Translations under genes and position numbers: made by a program
Shown here: piece by piece, positions 9,426 to 17,703 of the stretch
Position numbering within the stretch: the first letter of the stretch is position 1
Layout of the letters: the number at the start of each line of letters is the position of its first letter
Source: Candidatus Neomicrothrix sp. UBA881
Lineage (GTDB): Bacteria; Actinomycetota; Acidimicrobiia; Acidimicrobiales; MedAcidi-G1
Length of the DNA: 64,000 nucleotides
Direction of reading: 5' to 3'
Assembly: GCA_002294285.1 (NCBI GenBank)
Contig: DBFL01000056.1
Span: 6,175-70,174, forward strand
Notes under the pieces: generated by a model
What the model was told of the DNA's origin: nothing
The model's database searches: none
The model's input: the letters and a program-made list of their open reading frames with translations, nothing else

Positions 9426-11777
9426 TTAGCTTCGAAGCTTCGCAGAGAATTTTTTTTCTACAGCTTCAATGCAATCCTTATGAACTTCGGCTACTTCTGT
9501 ATCTGTAAGTGTTCTATCATCAGCCTGCAAGCGCAACTTGAAAGCAAGACTTCTTCTACCTTCGGATACCGGCGCTCCCCTGAAAACATCGAACAGGTTG
9601 ATATCAGCAAGCAACTCTCCAGCTTTTTCTTCTAAACACTTCCGCACTTCACTCGAAGAAATACTTTCATCAACTTCAAACGCTAGATCTATATCTGAGG
9701 ATGGGTAGCGACTGAAAGGTTTATAGTGAGAATGGCCATGAGGAATGGACAAAAGTTCATCGACATCTATTTCAAGGCAAGAAACTCGCTCACTTACTTC
9801 ATATGAAGCAAGCACTGATGGATCTATTTCTCCTAAAAAACCCACCGTTCTACCTTGAACCTCAATTCGAGATGTTCTTGTAGCGTGGAAACCAGCCTGT
9901 GAATCTGCAATTAACTCATAATCCCTAAAAGCTAAAGCATCAGCCAGAGCAGACCAGATTTCCACAATCTCTTTGACTCTGTCTCCAGCCAGAAGAGACA
10001 CAAGATGTTCTCTTTCGTCCGGCAAAGGTTGAGGTTGTTGTGGGTGACTGTAAACGTGACCAATTTCGAAAAGCTTCAAACCTACAAGTCGATGCGACTC
10101 GTTATATGCCAACGTCTTCAGCAATCCAGGTCTCAAAGATGACCTCATCACTGACTCTTCCGCTACTAACGGATTAGCCACTTTTATTCCATCAGTTTCG
10201 AGTCCCGCATTTTCAAGTTCTCCTGGAGCAAGAAAAGGCACTGGCATTACCTCGTCTAGACCTAAACCCATCAATGTGGATCTAATCAATCTACGATCAT
10301 TCTGTTTGGCCGTTAGCGATCCGAAAGTTTTTGATTTAGGAACTGTTTTTACAATATTTTCGTATCCAAAAATTCTTGCAATCTCCTCTATAACGTCGAT
10401 TTCAAGTGAAGTATCTGGTCGAAAACTCGGAACTGTCACTTCGATGTCTTGTTTAGAGGCTTTAGCTTCAAATCCTATGGGATCAAGTATCTCGAGAATC
10501 TCTTTTTTGTCAAGATCCGTTCCCAAGATGCTATTAACTCGAGAAACACGGACCTTGATTTTTTCTCGTGCAGGCATATCGCCTTGTTCATCTACCAATC
10601 CTGGGAGTAGGGACACCTCTGGTTCCAGCAACTCACAAAATCTTCTCATTGCTGTTTCAATTATTTCTGGGTCAGTTCCTCTCTCAAACCGAGCCGAGGC
10701 TTCACTTCTCAACCCCAGCCTTCTTGACGTTTTGGCTATAGCAGAAGGCTCCCACCATGCCATTTCTAGCGCTACAGTTGATGTTTCTTCACTTATCTCT
10801 GTTGAATTACCTCCCATCACACCGGCGATCCCAATCGGAACATTCGAACCATCAGCCACGACACCGTCTTCAGTCGTCAACTTTCTTGAAACCCCATCTA
10901 GAGTTACTATTTCTTCCCCATCACTTGCCCAACGAACCTTAAATTCTGAATTTGAAACACTTGCCAAATCAAAAGTGTGGCTCGGCTGACCCATTTCGAG
11001 CATTACATAATTAGAGACGTCTACAACGTTATTAACTGGCCTCATTCCTAATGAAGTGATCCTGTTTTGGAGCCATTGTGGAGAATCCGCAATTGAAACA
11101 CCTTCAATTACTCTTGCAACAAAACGGCCACAAAGGTCTGGCGAAACAATTTCAGCTTTGAGAATTTCAGATACATTCTTTCCCTTTTCAGAGACTTTTG
11201 GCTCTGGGATTTTGAATGGGATCTTTTGATAGGCGGCTAAATCTCGTGCAACCCCGATGACAGACATTGCATCTGGTCGATTTGGGTTAACTTCAAGATC
11301 ATAAAGAACATCTGACTCTATTCCTAACGACTCTGCTAAAGGAGTACCCTGTTTGCTGTCGGATCCCAATATGAGAATCCCATCATCGTCATCCCCTATT
11401 TCTATTTCTGCTCCTGAGCAAAGCATCCCGTTGGACCACTCACCGCGTAATTTACGACGACTGATTTCCATTCCATTTGGCATCACTGTTCCAATTGTCG
11501 CCAACGGAACAAAATCTCCTGGTGACATATTGAACGCGCCGCAGCAAATTTGTAACGGTTCTCCATCTCCGCTATCGACTTCAACAATTTGAATGCGGTC
11601 TGCATCAGGATGGGGCCTTAAATCAAGAACCTTTGCAACCACAACACCATCAAGATGCTCCCCTATGTGGGTGATACTTTCAACAGCCAGACCCAACTCG
11701 CTAAGCTGCTCTCCTATTAAACTCGTTTCTCCTTGAATAGGAGCAAACTCTCGTAGCCACGAAAGAAGAACTTTCAT
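9426..11777 (-). CDS. pheT: Phenylalanyl-tRNA synthetase beta subunit
   Basis: Large subunit of the (alpha-beta)2 PheRS. Length 783 is standard. Domains in order: B1 and EMAP-like tRNA-binding domain (about 40-150, with DGVVVAKVLDLRPHPDADR), B3/B4 editing region, B5 (about 400-470), the catalytic-like core, and a C-terminal anticodon-binding FDX-ACB domain (about 690-783, with FSRYPSSDIDLAF). AAAGGAGC lies 8 bases upstream of the ATG. pheS is 46 bases upstream on the same strand. Confidence 0.96.
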   Translation of the reverse strand: MKVLLSWLREFAPIQGETSLIGEQLSELGLAVESITHIGEHLDGVVVAKVLDLRPHPDADRIQIVEVDSGDGEPLQICCGAFNMSPGDFVPLATIGTVMPNGMEISRRKLRGEWSNGMLCSGAEIEIGDDDDGILILGSDSKQGTPLAESLGIESDVLYDLEVNPNRPDAMSVIGVARDLAAYQKIPFKIPEPKVSEKGKNVSEILKAEIVSPDLCGRFVARVIEGVSIADSPQWLQNRITSLGMRPVNNVVDVSNYVMLEMGQPSHTFDLASVSNSEFKVRWASDGEEIVTLDGVSRKLTTEDGVVADGSNVPIGIAGVMGGNSTEISEETSTVALEMAWWEPSAIAKTSRRLGLRSEASARFERGTDPEIIETAMRRFCELLEPEVSLLPGLVDEQGDMPAREKIKVRVSRVNSILGTDLDKKEILEILDPIGFEAKASKQDIEVTVPSFRPDTSLEIDVIEEIARIFGYENIVKTVPKSKTFGSLTAKQNDRRLIRSTLMGLGLDEVMPVPFLAPGELENAGLETDGIKVANPLVAEESVMRSSLRPGLLKTLAYNESHRLVGLKLFEIGHVYSHPQQPQPLPDEREHLVSLLAGDRVKEIVEIWSALADALAFRDYELIADSQAGFHATRTSRIEVQGRTVGFLGEIDPSVLASYEVSERVSCLEIDVDELLSIPHGHSHYKPFSRYPSSDIDLAFEVDESISSSEVRKCLEEKAGELLADINLFDVFRGAPVSEGRRSLAFKLRLQADDRTLTDTEVAEVHKDCIEAVEKKFSAKLRS

Positions 11778-11823
11778 AGCGATACGCTCCTTTTACACTT
11801 CAAAGTTTTAGTTAATCTCTTCA

Positions 11824-12822
11824 TCAGAATTGAGCCAAAAATCGGTAGTCGTTACGAAACAACTCACGCAAATCATCGATTTCGTGACGCATCAAAGCTA
11901 AACGGTCAAGACCAAATCCAAATGCAAACCCCTGCCACTCTTCGGGATCTAACCCTCCAGCCCTTAAGACCTCAGGATGAACCATCCCACAACCACCCAG
12001 TTCAAGCCATTTACCACCCGGGTGGCGTATATCAAACTCAGCTGAAGGTTCAGTAAAGGGAAAGTAGGAAGGTCGGAGCCTAGACTCAAAATCTTTTCCA
12101 AAATATGCATTTGTAAAAGCCTCAATAGTTCCCGCCAAATCACCGAAGGTGATCCCTTTATCTATAACCAGCGCTTCTATCTGATGAAAAACAGGCATAT
12201 GTGTAGCATCTGCTGTATCACTTCGAAAAACCCTCCCAGGCATTATTGAATAGATTGGTGGCTCTTCTTCTTCCATTACTCTTATCTGAACTGGTGAAGT
12301 GTGAGTTCGTAAAAGAGTACTCATAGGTTCTCCATAATCGACATACAAAGTGTCATACATGTCGCGCGCTGGATGCCCTGGAGGAAAATTCAATGCGCCA
12401 AAATTGTGCCATTCGTCTTCGATTTCTGGGCCTTCCGAAACTGTATACCCCATGCCTATGAAAAGATCTTCTAGCCTTTCCCATGTTTGTGTTACAACAT
12501 GTCGGTGACCTAAACGGTGACCCCTGTCAAACTCGGTGAGGTCCAATCTTTCGCTCTCTAGCTGTTCTTGCATTAACTCTGAGGAAAGGTTTTTTCTTTT
12601 CGCAGAGAGCATGTCTTCAAGCTTTGTTCGGGTTTCATTCAAAATAAAACCAAGCTCTCGACGTTCTTCTGGTTCTAAGCCACCAAGAGATCTTTTTGCT
12701 TGAGTTGTTACAGAATTTTTTCCCAACAACTCAGCCTCTAATTTTTTCAGGGACTCCAAGTCGACAGAATCCTCTATTTTTCCTTTTGCCTCTTCTAAAT
12801 GTGAGTCATATTCTTGATTCAT
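11824..12822 (-). CDS. pheS: Phenylalanyl-tRNA synthetase alpha subunit
   Basis: Catalytic subunit charging tRNA-Phe. An N-terminal coiled coil of about 85 residues is followed by the class II core: GHRLGHRHVVTQT, then motif 2 around LLRTHTSPVQIRVM, and motif 3 GFAFGFGLDRLALMRHEI near the C-terminus. I start at the ATG at 12822 (MNQEYDSH) with GGA upstream; an in-frame TTG two codons earlier is the alternative. The 74-base gap to the upstream methylase shows no clear T-box or leader-peptide attenuator. Confidence 0.95.
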   Translation of the reverse strand: MNQEYDSHLEEAKGKIEDSVDLESLKKLEAELLGKNSVTTQAKRSLGGLEPEERRELGFILNETRTKLEDMLSAKRKNLSSELMQEQLESERLDLTEFDRGHRLGHRHVVTQTWERLEDLFIGMGYTVSEGPEIEDEWHNFGALNFPPGHPARDMYDTLYVDYGEPMSTLLRTHTSPVQIRVMEEEEPPIYSIMPGRVFRSDTADATHMPVFHQIEALVIDKGITFGDLAGTIEAFTNAYFGKDFESRLRPSYFPFTEPSAEFDIRHPGGKWLELGGCGMVHPEVLRAGGLDPEEWQGFAFGFGLDRLALMRHEIDDLRELFRNDYRFLAQF

Positions 12823-12902
12823 TTCCAAATACCATTTGTAAGTTTTCGAATCCGTTTATCGAAGGTTACGCCATATACGTGGCCTTAGAAGGGTTATTTT
12901 AC

Positions 12903-13655
12903 TTAAACACCAATGGATCTTCTGATCGCATAGAGCGCTATCGCTCCCGCGGTTGCCACATTGAGAGATTCGACCGATTTTTCAATCGGGATGGTAATAG
13001 TTTTGTCACAAGAATCTTCGATTTCTTCTGGTAAGCCTCGTGGTTCATTACCAAGAATTAAAGCTACTTGTTTGTCAATCAAAACGTCTTCTGGCGGCAA
13101 GCCGCCTGAAGACGCAGTAGCTATAGTCCTATAACCGTAACTATTTAGTTCTTCAAACAACAGAGTGTAAGAAAAACTCTCTGGAAGAATAGAAAAACTT
13201 ACTCGAAAAAATGAACCTGCTGATGATCTGACTACTTTCGGGTTATATGGATCCACACCTCCATAGAAGAGAATCGTAGAGACACCGAAAGCTTCTGACG
13301 TCCTGATCAAATTTCCACAATTTCCAGGATCTGCAACACCTAAAAGAATAAGCATCGTCTCTTTTTTTTCAATGACACTAGTCAACCCAAGGTCATGTTT
13401 TCGCACAGCTGCTATAGCAGCTTGTGGATTCCGCAGGGTTGTTAGTCCATCGAATATTTTTCTGGGGACTAGATTAAAATGAATTTTTTCTTGGCTTAAA
13501 ACCATCAGTAAAGCATCATCTAACTCATCTTCAGGCAAAATTACTTGATCTATCTTGAGGCCTGCTTCTATCGCTTCTTGAACTAGTCTCGGTCCCTCTA
13601 CTACAAATAGCCCTTCTGAGTCACGGACTTGGGCGTCTCTAGCTAGGCGACGCAT
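12903..13655 (-). CDS. SpoU/TrmH-family RNA 2'-O-methyltransferase
   Basis: SAM-dependent SPOUT methylase acting on rRNA or tRNA ribose. The three SPOUT motifs are visible: NCGNLIRTSEAFG (motif 1, with the conserved arginine), LILGNEPRGLPEEI (motif 2), and IPIEKSVESLNVATAGAIAL (motif 3). It lies next to rplT, as in many actinobacteria. The start is uncertain: GGAGG directly abuts the ATG at 13655, and the frame stays open upstream with family-like residues (NKQNIRR) but offers no ATG, GTG or TTG before a stop. The true start may be a rare codon such as ATT or simply this ATG. The substrate nucleotide cannot be named. Confidence 0.85.
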   Translation of the reverse strand: MRRLARDAQVRDSEGLFVVEGPRLVQEAIEAGLKIDQVILPEDELDDALLMVLSQEKIHFNLVPRKIFDGLTTLRNPQAAIAAVRKHDLGLTSVIEKKETMLILLGVADPGNCGNLIRTSEAFGVSTILFYGGVDPYNPKVVRSSAGSFFRVSFSILPESFSYTLLFEELNSYGYRTIATASSGGLPPEDVLIDKQVALILGNEPRGLPEEIEDSCDKTITIPIEKSVESLNVATAGAIALYAIRRSIGV

Positions 13656-13744
13656 CCTCCGAATATTTTGCTTATTGACCGATGTGTTATTAATTGAAAG
13701 CTCTTTTCAGTTACCGACATTAAGACCGGCGTTTAAAGATATTT

Positions 13745-14101
13745 TCAATTTTTGCTGCTTCTAGAAATTTCCACCAACTGTGCAAACGCCTCAGGGTCAA
13801 CAACTGCAACGTCAGCTAAGACCTTCCTGTCAACCTCTATGCCAGCATCTTTAAGACCTGCTATAAAAACACTGTATGTCGTGCCATTAAGTCGACACGC
13901 GGCATTAATGCGTTGTATCCATAGTCTCCGGAATTCCCCTTTTCTTGCACGTCGATCCCTGAATGCGTAATTCCCAGAATGCATGACTTGCTCATTGGCT
14001 GCTCTGAAACTTCGGCTTTTGTTTCCGTAGTAGCCTTTAGCTTGTTTTAAAACTGCTTTGTGCTTCTTTTTGCTGTGGACAGCTCTTTTTACTCTGGCCA
14101 T
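13745..14101 (-). CDS. rplT: 50S ribosomal protein bL20
   Basis: Early-assembly 23S rRNA-binding protein. The highly basic N-terminus ([20 protein letters not shown]), [12 protein letters not shown] and the conserved [12 protein letters not shown] are all present. Start at the ATG at 14101 (MARVKR), with AAGGAG 7 bases upstream; a TTG two codons earlier is rejected. At 118 aa it is normal size. It closes the infC-rpmI-rplT translation operon. In several bacteria L20 represses this operon by binding the leader; whether it does so here is unknown. Confidence 0.97.
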   Translation of the reverse strand: MARVKRAVHSKKKHKAVLKQAKGYYGNKSRSFRAANEQVMHSGNYAFRDRRARKGEFRRLWIQRINAACRLNGTTYSVFIAGLKDAGIEVDRKVLADVAVVDPEAFAQLVEISRSSKN

Positions 14102-14149
14102 CTTCAACTCCTTTTGTTTGGAGATCTCGTCTAGAGAATCTTGGTGATG

Positions 14150-14344
14150 TTAAATACCTAACTGCTTACGGATTGCTTTACTGTTCGCTGAATCGACTTC
14201 ACTCATTTTCCCCAAGCGACGTTTTCTAGTCGAACTCTTTTTTTCCAGTATGTGATTCTTGTTCGCATTACGACGTCGCAAACGACCACTTCCTGTAACT
14301 TTTATTCTTTTGGCTGCACCTCTATGGGTTTTCATTTTTGGCAT
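14150..14344 (-). CDS. rpmI: 50S ribosomal protein bL35
   Basis: Small basic ribosomal protein of 64 residues beginning [20 protein letters not shown], the characteristic bL35 start, with the [18 protein letters not shown] core. It sits between infC (27 bases upstream) and rplT (48 bases downstream from the chosen start), the classic order of this operon. Secure. Confidence 0.97.
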   Translation of the reverse strand: MPKMKTHRGAAKRIKVTGSGRLRRRNANKNHILEKKSSTRKRRLGKMSEVDSANSKAIRKQLGI

Positions 14345-14371
14345 TGTCTCTCCCGCTTATTGCTTTTTCTA

Positions 14372-15046
14372 TTAACTCTCAATATCTTGTTCGGATTCCT
14401 CAACCTCTTCACCGGTCTGCGACTCAGATTCTGTAGTTGGTTCGATCTCTGTATCTTCTATAACTTCTTCCTTTTCAAGTGCCTCAGCTTGTAAAGCTTC
14501 AATAGCCTCACGTTGTCTCCTTGTTGCTTTACCTGGAGTTAGTAACATAGTCATGTTGCGACCTTCTTGTTCTGGGTAGACTTCGACTCTCCCAACATGT
14601 GAGATGGCTTCTGCAATGTCGTCTAAAATCTTTCTCCCAAGTTGGGGGTACTGTATTTCCCTACCTCGGAACATAATCGTGACTTTGACTTTGCTTCCCT
14701 CTGTGAGAAATTTTTCAACTTGTCTCGTTTTTGTTTCGAAATCTCCTGAACCAATTTTTGGACGGTACTTCATTTCCTTCACAAGAATATGAGTTGCTTT
14801 TTTTCTCGACTCTTTGGCTTTCTGTGATTGTTCGTATTTGAACTTTCCATAGTCCATTACTCGACAAACTGGGGGGTCAGCTTGATTAGCGACCTCCACC
14901 AAATCAAGTCCTGCTTCTTGAGCAAAACGAAGTGCTTCTGAAATAGGTCGAATTCCTATCTGCTCTCCATCAGCGGAAACTAGACGGACATTTTCTACCT
15001 GAATATCCTCGTTTATTCTTGGTTCTTCTTCGGTTGAATTAGCTAT
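14372..15046 (-). CDS. infC: Translation initiation factor IF-3, starting at an AUA codon
   Basis: Binds the 30S subunit and proofreads start-codon selection. The C-terminal domain (about 135-210) and the linker are clear. The N-terminal domain (INEDIQVENVRLVS, then DLVEVANQADPPVCRVMDYG) is only complete if translation begins upstream of the first ordinary start codon at 14902. Between a TGA stop at 15053-15055 and that point there is no ATG, and no GTG or TTG before the conserved DLVEVA region. The only sensible start is ATA at 15044-15046, with AGGAG at 15056-15060, giving about 224 aa. Rare infC starts (AUU, AUC, AUA) are known to make IF-3 limit its own translation. The acidic C-terminal tail is long. 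Confidence 0.92.
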   Translation of the reverse strand: MANSTEEEPRINEDIQVENVRLVSADGEQIGIRPISEALRFAQEAGLDLVEVANQADPPVCRVMDYGKFKYEQSQKAKESRKKATHILVKEMKYRPKIGSGDFETKTRQVEKFLTEGSKVKVTIMFRGREIQYPQLGRKILDDIAEAISHVGRVEVYPEQEGRNMTMLLTPGKATRRQREAIEALQAEALEKEEVIEDTEIEPTTESESQTGEEVEESEQDIES

Positions 15047-15060
15047 TGTTCGTCACTCCT
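15044..15060 (-). promoter_or_regulatory. infC ribosome-binding site with AUA start
   Basis: AGGAG at 15056-15060 is followed after 9 bases by ATA (15044-15046), the inferred infC start. An in-frame TGA lies between the two. This site decides the start of infC and would support IF-3 autoregulation by discrimination against non-canonical start codons. Confidence 0.7.
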
Positions 15061-15130
15061 GTGTGGCACGTAGTTTCTCCTCGTGTTTGATTACATTTTT
15101 TCCGCTCGTTTTAGACTTTTATTAACGTCT

Positions 15131-15166
15131 AAATAACAAAGACGGGCATAGAAATTGGAGCCCGCC
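15131..15166 (-). terminator. Candidate terminator/attenuator in the infC leader
   Basis: On the minus strand a 7-bp stem GGCGGGC/GCCCGUC (15160-15166 with 15141-15147, one G-U pair) closes a 12-base loop and is followed by UUUGUUAUUU. It stands about 95 bases before the infC start, so it could attenuate the infC-rpmI-rplT operon or end a short upstream transcript. The plus strand has no U-tract after the stem. The rest of the 261-base gap 15047-15307 holds another weak 7-bp hairpin (TTTAGAC/GTCTAAA at 15108-15131) and no promoter I would defend. Confidence 0.4.
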
Positions 15167-15307
15167 GTAATGACCAAAACTCACCTAAAGTGGCCTGGTG
15201 GGGTGGGAACCCGCTTTCTATTTTATTTTCACCCTCTAGAGTACCAATATAGAACTAAACCAATGCAGAGTTCGATCAGAAAATTAATTTTATAAGATGG
15301 GAAGATT

Positions 15308-15706
15308 ATGAGCACTTTATGGACACCAGGCGGAGAACATCCAGTTGATCCGGAAAACGAACCACCTTCTTCTGACTTTTCTGAACTTTCTCCTGAAGAA
15401 CAAGAACAAGCTGAAGCACTAGCCGCAGAAATGGCTGCTGTACGTGAGCAACTAGCTGCAGCTCCTGCTGAAATTGTTGTAGCAAACCATCTGATGGGTC
15501 TTTATGAACTTGCTGCAATACATCTTTCACAGCAACCACCAAAATTGGATCAAGCTTCTATAGCTATCGATGCCATGTCGGCGGTAATAGATTCTTTAGA
15601 AGGAAGACTTGGAGAAGCAGAAGGCACTCTGAAAGATGCCTTGCATCAGATTCGCCTAGCTTACGTTCAGATAGGAAACCAAGAAGATACACCAGGCGAG
15701 GAATAA
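15308..15706 (+). CDS. DUF1844 family protein
   Basis: One of only two plus-strand genes, divergent from infC. The 132-residue product has an acidic N-terminal third (about 1-45), a predicted helical core with HLMGLYELAAIHLSQQPPKL (about 61-80), and the family-like IAIDAMSAVIDSLEGRLGEA and LKDALHQIRLAYVQIG stretches. These match my memory of DUF1844, a small actinobacterial family typically next to infC. GGGAAG lies five bases upstream of the ATG. No catalytic residues, signal peptide or membrane segment are seen; its function is unknown. It ends 13 bases from the convergent hisG stop with no visible terminator hairpin. Confidence 0.75.
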   Translation: MSTLWTPGGEHPVDPENEPPSSDFSELSPEEQEQAEALAAEMAAVREQLAAAPAEIVVANHLMGLYELAAIHLSQQPPKLDQASIAIDAMSAVIDSLEGRLGEAEGTLKDALHQIRLAYVQIGNQEDTPGEE

Positions 15707-15719
15707 GCCCAGAAAAGTT

Positions 15720-16595
15720 TCAGTGGACGATCTTGGATAAAGGAAGTTCAATTATGTCCGAAGCACCCTTGTCTCTGAGTTCGGGTATAAGCACATTTAT
15801 CTCTGACTTAGCCACAACAGTTTCCACTGCATAACCCTCACCCTTAGCAAGTTCATTAACTGTTGGTGCTTTCATGGAAGGAATGGCTTCAAGTACACCT
15901 TCCAGATTCGAGGTTCCAACGTTCATTTTGACAAGAACTTTTCCTCGTGCCTCCAAAGTTCCCTCAAGTAGTGTGTGTATCTGGTTCATAGCGTGACGCA
16001 GCTCAGGATTTTCAGCTGAATCTCTATTAGCTACTAATTCTGTATGGCTGGTGATGATGGTGTCTATAATTTTCAAACCGGCAGCTTTCAGAGCTCTACC
16101 CGTCTCGGTTAAATCAACCACAACATCTACTATGTCCGGAGCTTTGGCCTCAGTAGCTCCATAACTTAGGTGCACTTCTGCTTCGATTCCTTGCGATGTA
16201 AAGAAATTTTTTGTCAGATTGGGATACTCGGTGGATACTTTCACCCCGTTTGGTAGGTCTTTTACTTTCTCATACGGGGAATCTTCTGGAACAGCAACCA
16301 CGATATTTACAGGTCTTGCGGTGGCTTTTGAATAGTGCAATTTACCTAGTGACACTAGGTCACTTTCTGTTTCTTCAATCCAATCACGACCCGTTATGCC
16401 GATATCGAATAAACCATCCGCTATGTAAGTTGGTATCTCTTGAGGTCGCAAGATCATAACTTCATCGATACGTGGGTCGTCAATTTCAGCTTTATAGTCG
16501 ACTTTAGACGAACGAATCACGGCAAGATCTGCGGATTCGAATAACTCCAATGTGGCTTTTTCTAAAGAGCCTTTAGGTAAAACTATTTTTAACAC
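15720..16595 (-). CDS. hisG: ATP phosphoribosyltransferase, long form
   Basis: First step of histidine synthesis: ATP plus PRPP to phosphoribosyl-ATP. The N-terminal MLKIVLPKGSLEKATLELF and DIGITGRDWIEE blocks are typical, and the PRPP-binding VDLTETGRALKAAGLKII motif is near residue 160. At 291 aa it has the C-terminal ACT-like domain (about 215-291), so it should be the self-contained, histidine-inhibited HisG that needs no HisZ. The start is GTG and no Shine-Dalgarno is visible. No other his biosynthesis gene, including hisE, is in the window. Confidence 0.93.
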   Translation of the reverse strand: MLKIVLPKGSLEKATLELFESADLAVIRSSKVDYKAEIDDPRIDEVMILRPQEIPTYIADGLFDIGITGRDWIEETESDLVSLGKLHYSKATARPVNIVVAVPEDSPYEKVKDLPNGVKVSTEYPNLTKNFFTSQGIEAEVHLSYGATEAKAPDIVDVVVDLTETGRALKAAGLKIIDTIITSHTELVANRDSAENPELRHAMNQIHTLLEGTLEARGKVLVKMNVGTSNLEGVLEAIPSMKAPTVNELAKGEGYAVETVVAKSEINVLIPELRDKGASDIIELPLSKIVH

Positions 16596-16651
16596 AATAC
16601 AAATTTAGCCACTGGTCAGTACTCAAGTGCGATGATTTAAAATAACTTTGG

Positions 16652-17701
16652 CTAAAGAACTAAATCTAAGCGAACGTCTTCACCTAATTGAGTAACATTA
16701 ACGAACTTTCCCCGCCTGAGAGAGTCCATAGTCGCAGCTCCAGGCCCACTTAACAGAGACTTGCCGTCGTCACCTCCCATTATTGATGGAGATACATAGA
16801 CAACATATCGATCAATAAGGTTTGCTCTATGCATCTGCCCTGCCAGATCTGCGCCCCCTTCAACCAGTAACTGTAATACCCCTTCATCTCCCAACTTTTC
16901 GATGAGTGCTTCCAAAGAGCCTTTCCATGATTCAGCGGGTTCGACTCTGGAGCCTTGTGGTATATCGCCAATAACAATTCGACGAGGATTTTTACCTTCA
17001 ACTGATCTTACTGTAAGTCGCGGATCGTCATTTCGAATTGTTCCTGCTCCTACACAAATCGCATCACTCTCTGCTCTGAGCATGTGAACATCCTTTCTTG
17101 CTTGTTCACCTGTGATCCAATTGCTGGATCCGTCGGGTGCGGCGATTCGACCATCCAATGTCGCAGCCAGTTTTAGAACTACATACGGTCTGCCTGTGCG
17201 TCTGTGGTGAAGGTAAGGGGTTAGCTGCTGAGCTACATCATCAGAATTCTGCCCTGCTTCTACTATTATCCCAGCTGACCTGAGTGCTTCTAAACCTGAC
17301 CCTGAAACCCTTTCATCTGGGTCGGTTATTCCGACAACTACCCTTTTGATTCCGGATTTGATTATCGCATCCGTACATGGGCCTGTTAAACCTTGATGAT
17401 TGCAAGGCTCTAGAGTGGTATACAAGGTTGCTCCTTTTGCTAACTCTCCTGCCTCTTCAAGAGCCTTTATCTCCGCATGAACACTCCCTGCAAACTGTGA
17501 TTTTTCTTTACTTTCAAATTCTCCTAGCAATTTATTTGTTTCTTCGTCTGTCCGAAAAGGGCCTGTAGCTCCCTCACCTATGATCTGATCATTAGCTACC
17601 AGAATCGCACCAACCCAAGGGTTCGGCGGCGAGTGAAGCCTTGCTTGCTGTGCAACGGCTATAGCTTTCGCCATGTATTTCTCATCAATATCCGACGGCA
17701 T
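16652..17701 (-). CDS. ribD: Riboflavin biosynthesis deaminase/reductase RibD
   Basis: Bifunctional pyrimidine deaminase and uracil reductase in riboflavin synthesis. The deaminase zinc site is HAEIKAL and LEPCNHQGLTGPC (about 75-110); the reductase domain begins near 146 (PYVVLKLAATLDGRIA) and carries LLVEGGADLAG. The segment between GEG and HAE is about 20 residues longer than in well-known RibD proteins (a charged stretch around residues 46-70). It lies 3 bases from the mog-like gene; the usual partners ribE, ribBA and ribH are not beside it. Confidence 0.92.
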   Translation of the reverse strand: MPSDIDEKYMAKAIAVAQQARLHSPPNPWVGAILVANDQIIGEGATGPFRTDEETNKLLGEFESKEKSQFAGSVHAEIKALEEAGELAKGATLYTTLEPCNHQGLTGPCTDAIIKSGIKRVVVGITDPDERVSGSGLEALRSAGIIVEAGQNSDDVAQQLTPYLHHRRTGRPYVVLKLAATLDGRIAAPDGSSNWITGEQARKDVHMLRAESDAICVGAGTIRNDDPRLTVRSVEGKNPRRIVIGDIPQGSRVEPAESWKGSLEALIEKLGDEGVLQLLVEGGADLAGQMHRANLIDRYVVYVSPSIMGGDDGKSLLSGPGAATMDSLRRGKFVNVTQLGEDVRLDLVL

Positions 17702-17703
17702 GG

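Noticed and set aside
10276-10989. Plus-strand open frame of 237 codons opposite pheT
   Set aside because: It is a shadow of pheT: Ser/Ile/Pro-rich composition, no domain signature, no ribosome site, and pheT is intact on the other strand.
15167-15307. Divergent promoters for infC and the DUF1844 gene
   Set aside because: The region is AT-rich with TATATT and TATAAG hexamers, but none has a matching -35 at proper spacing.
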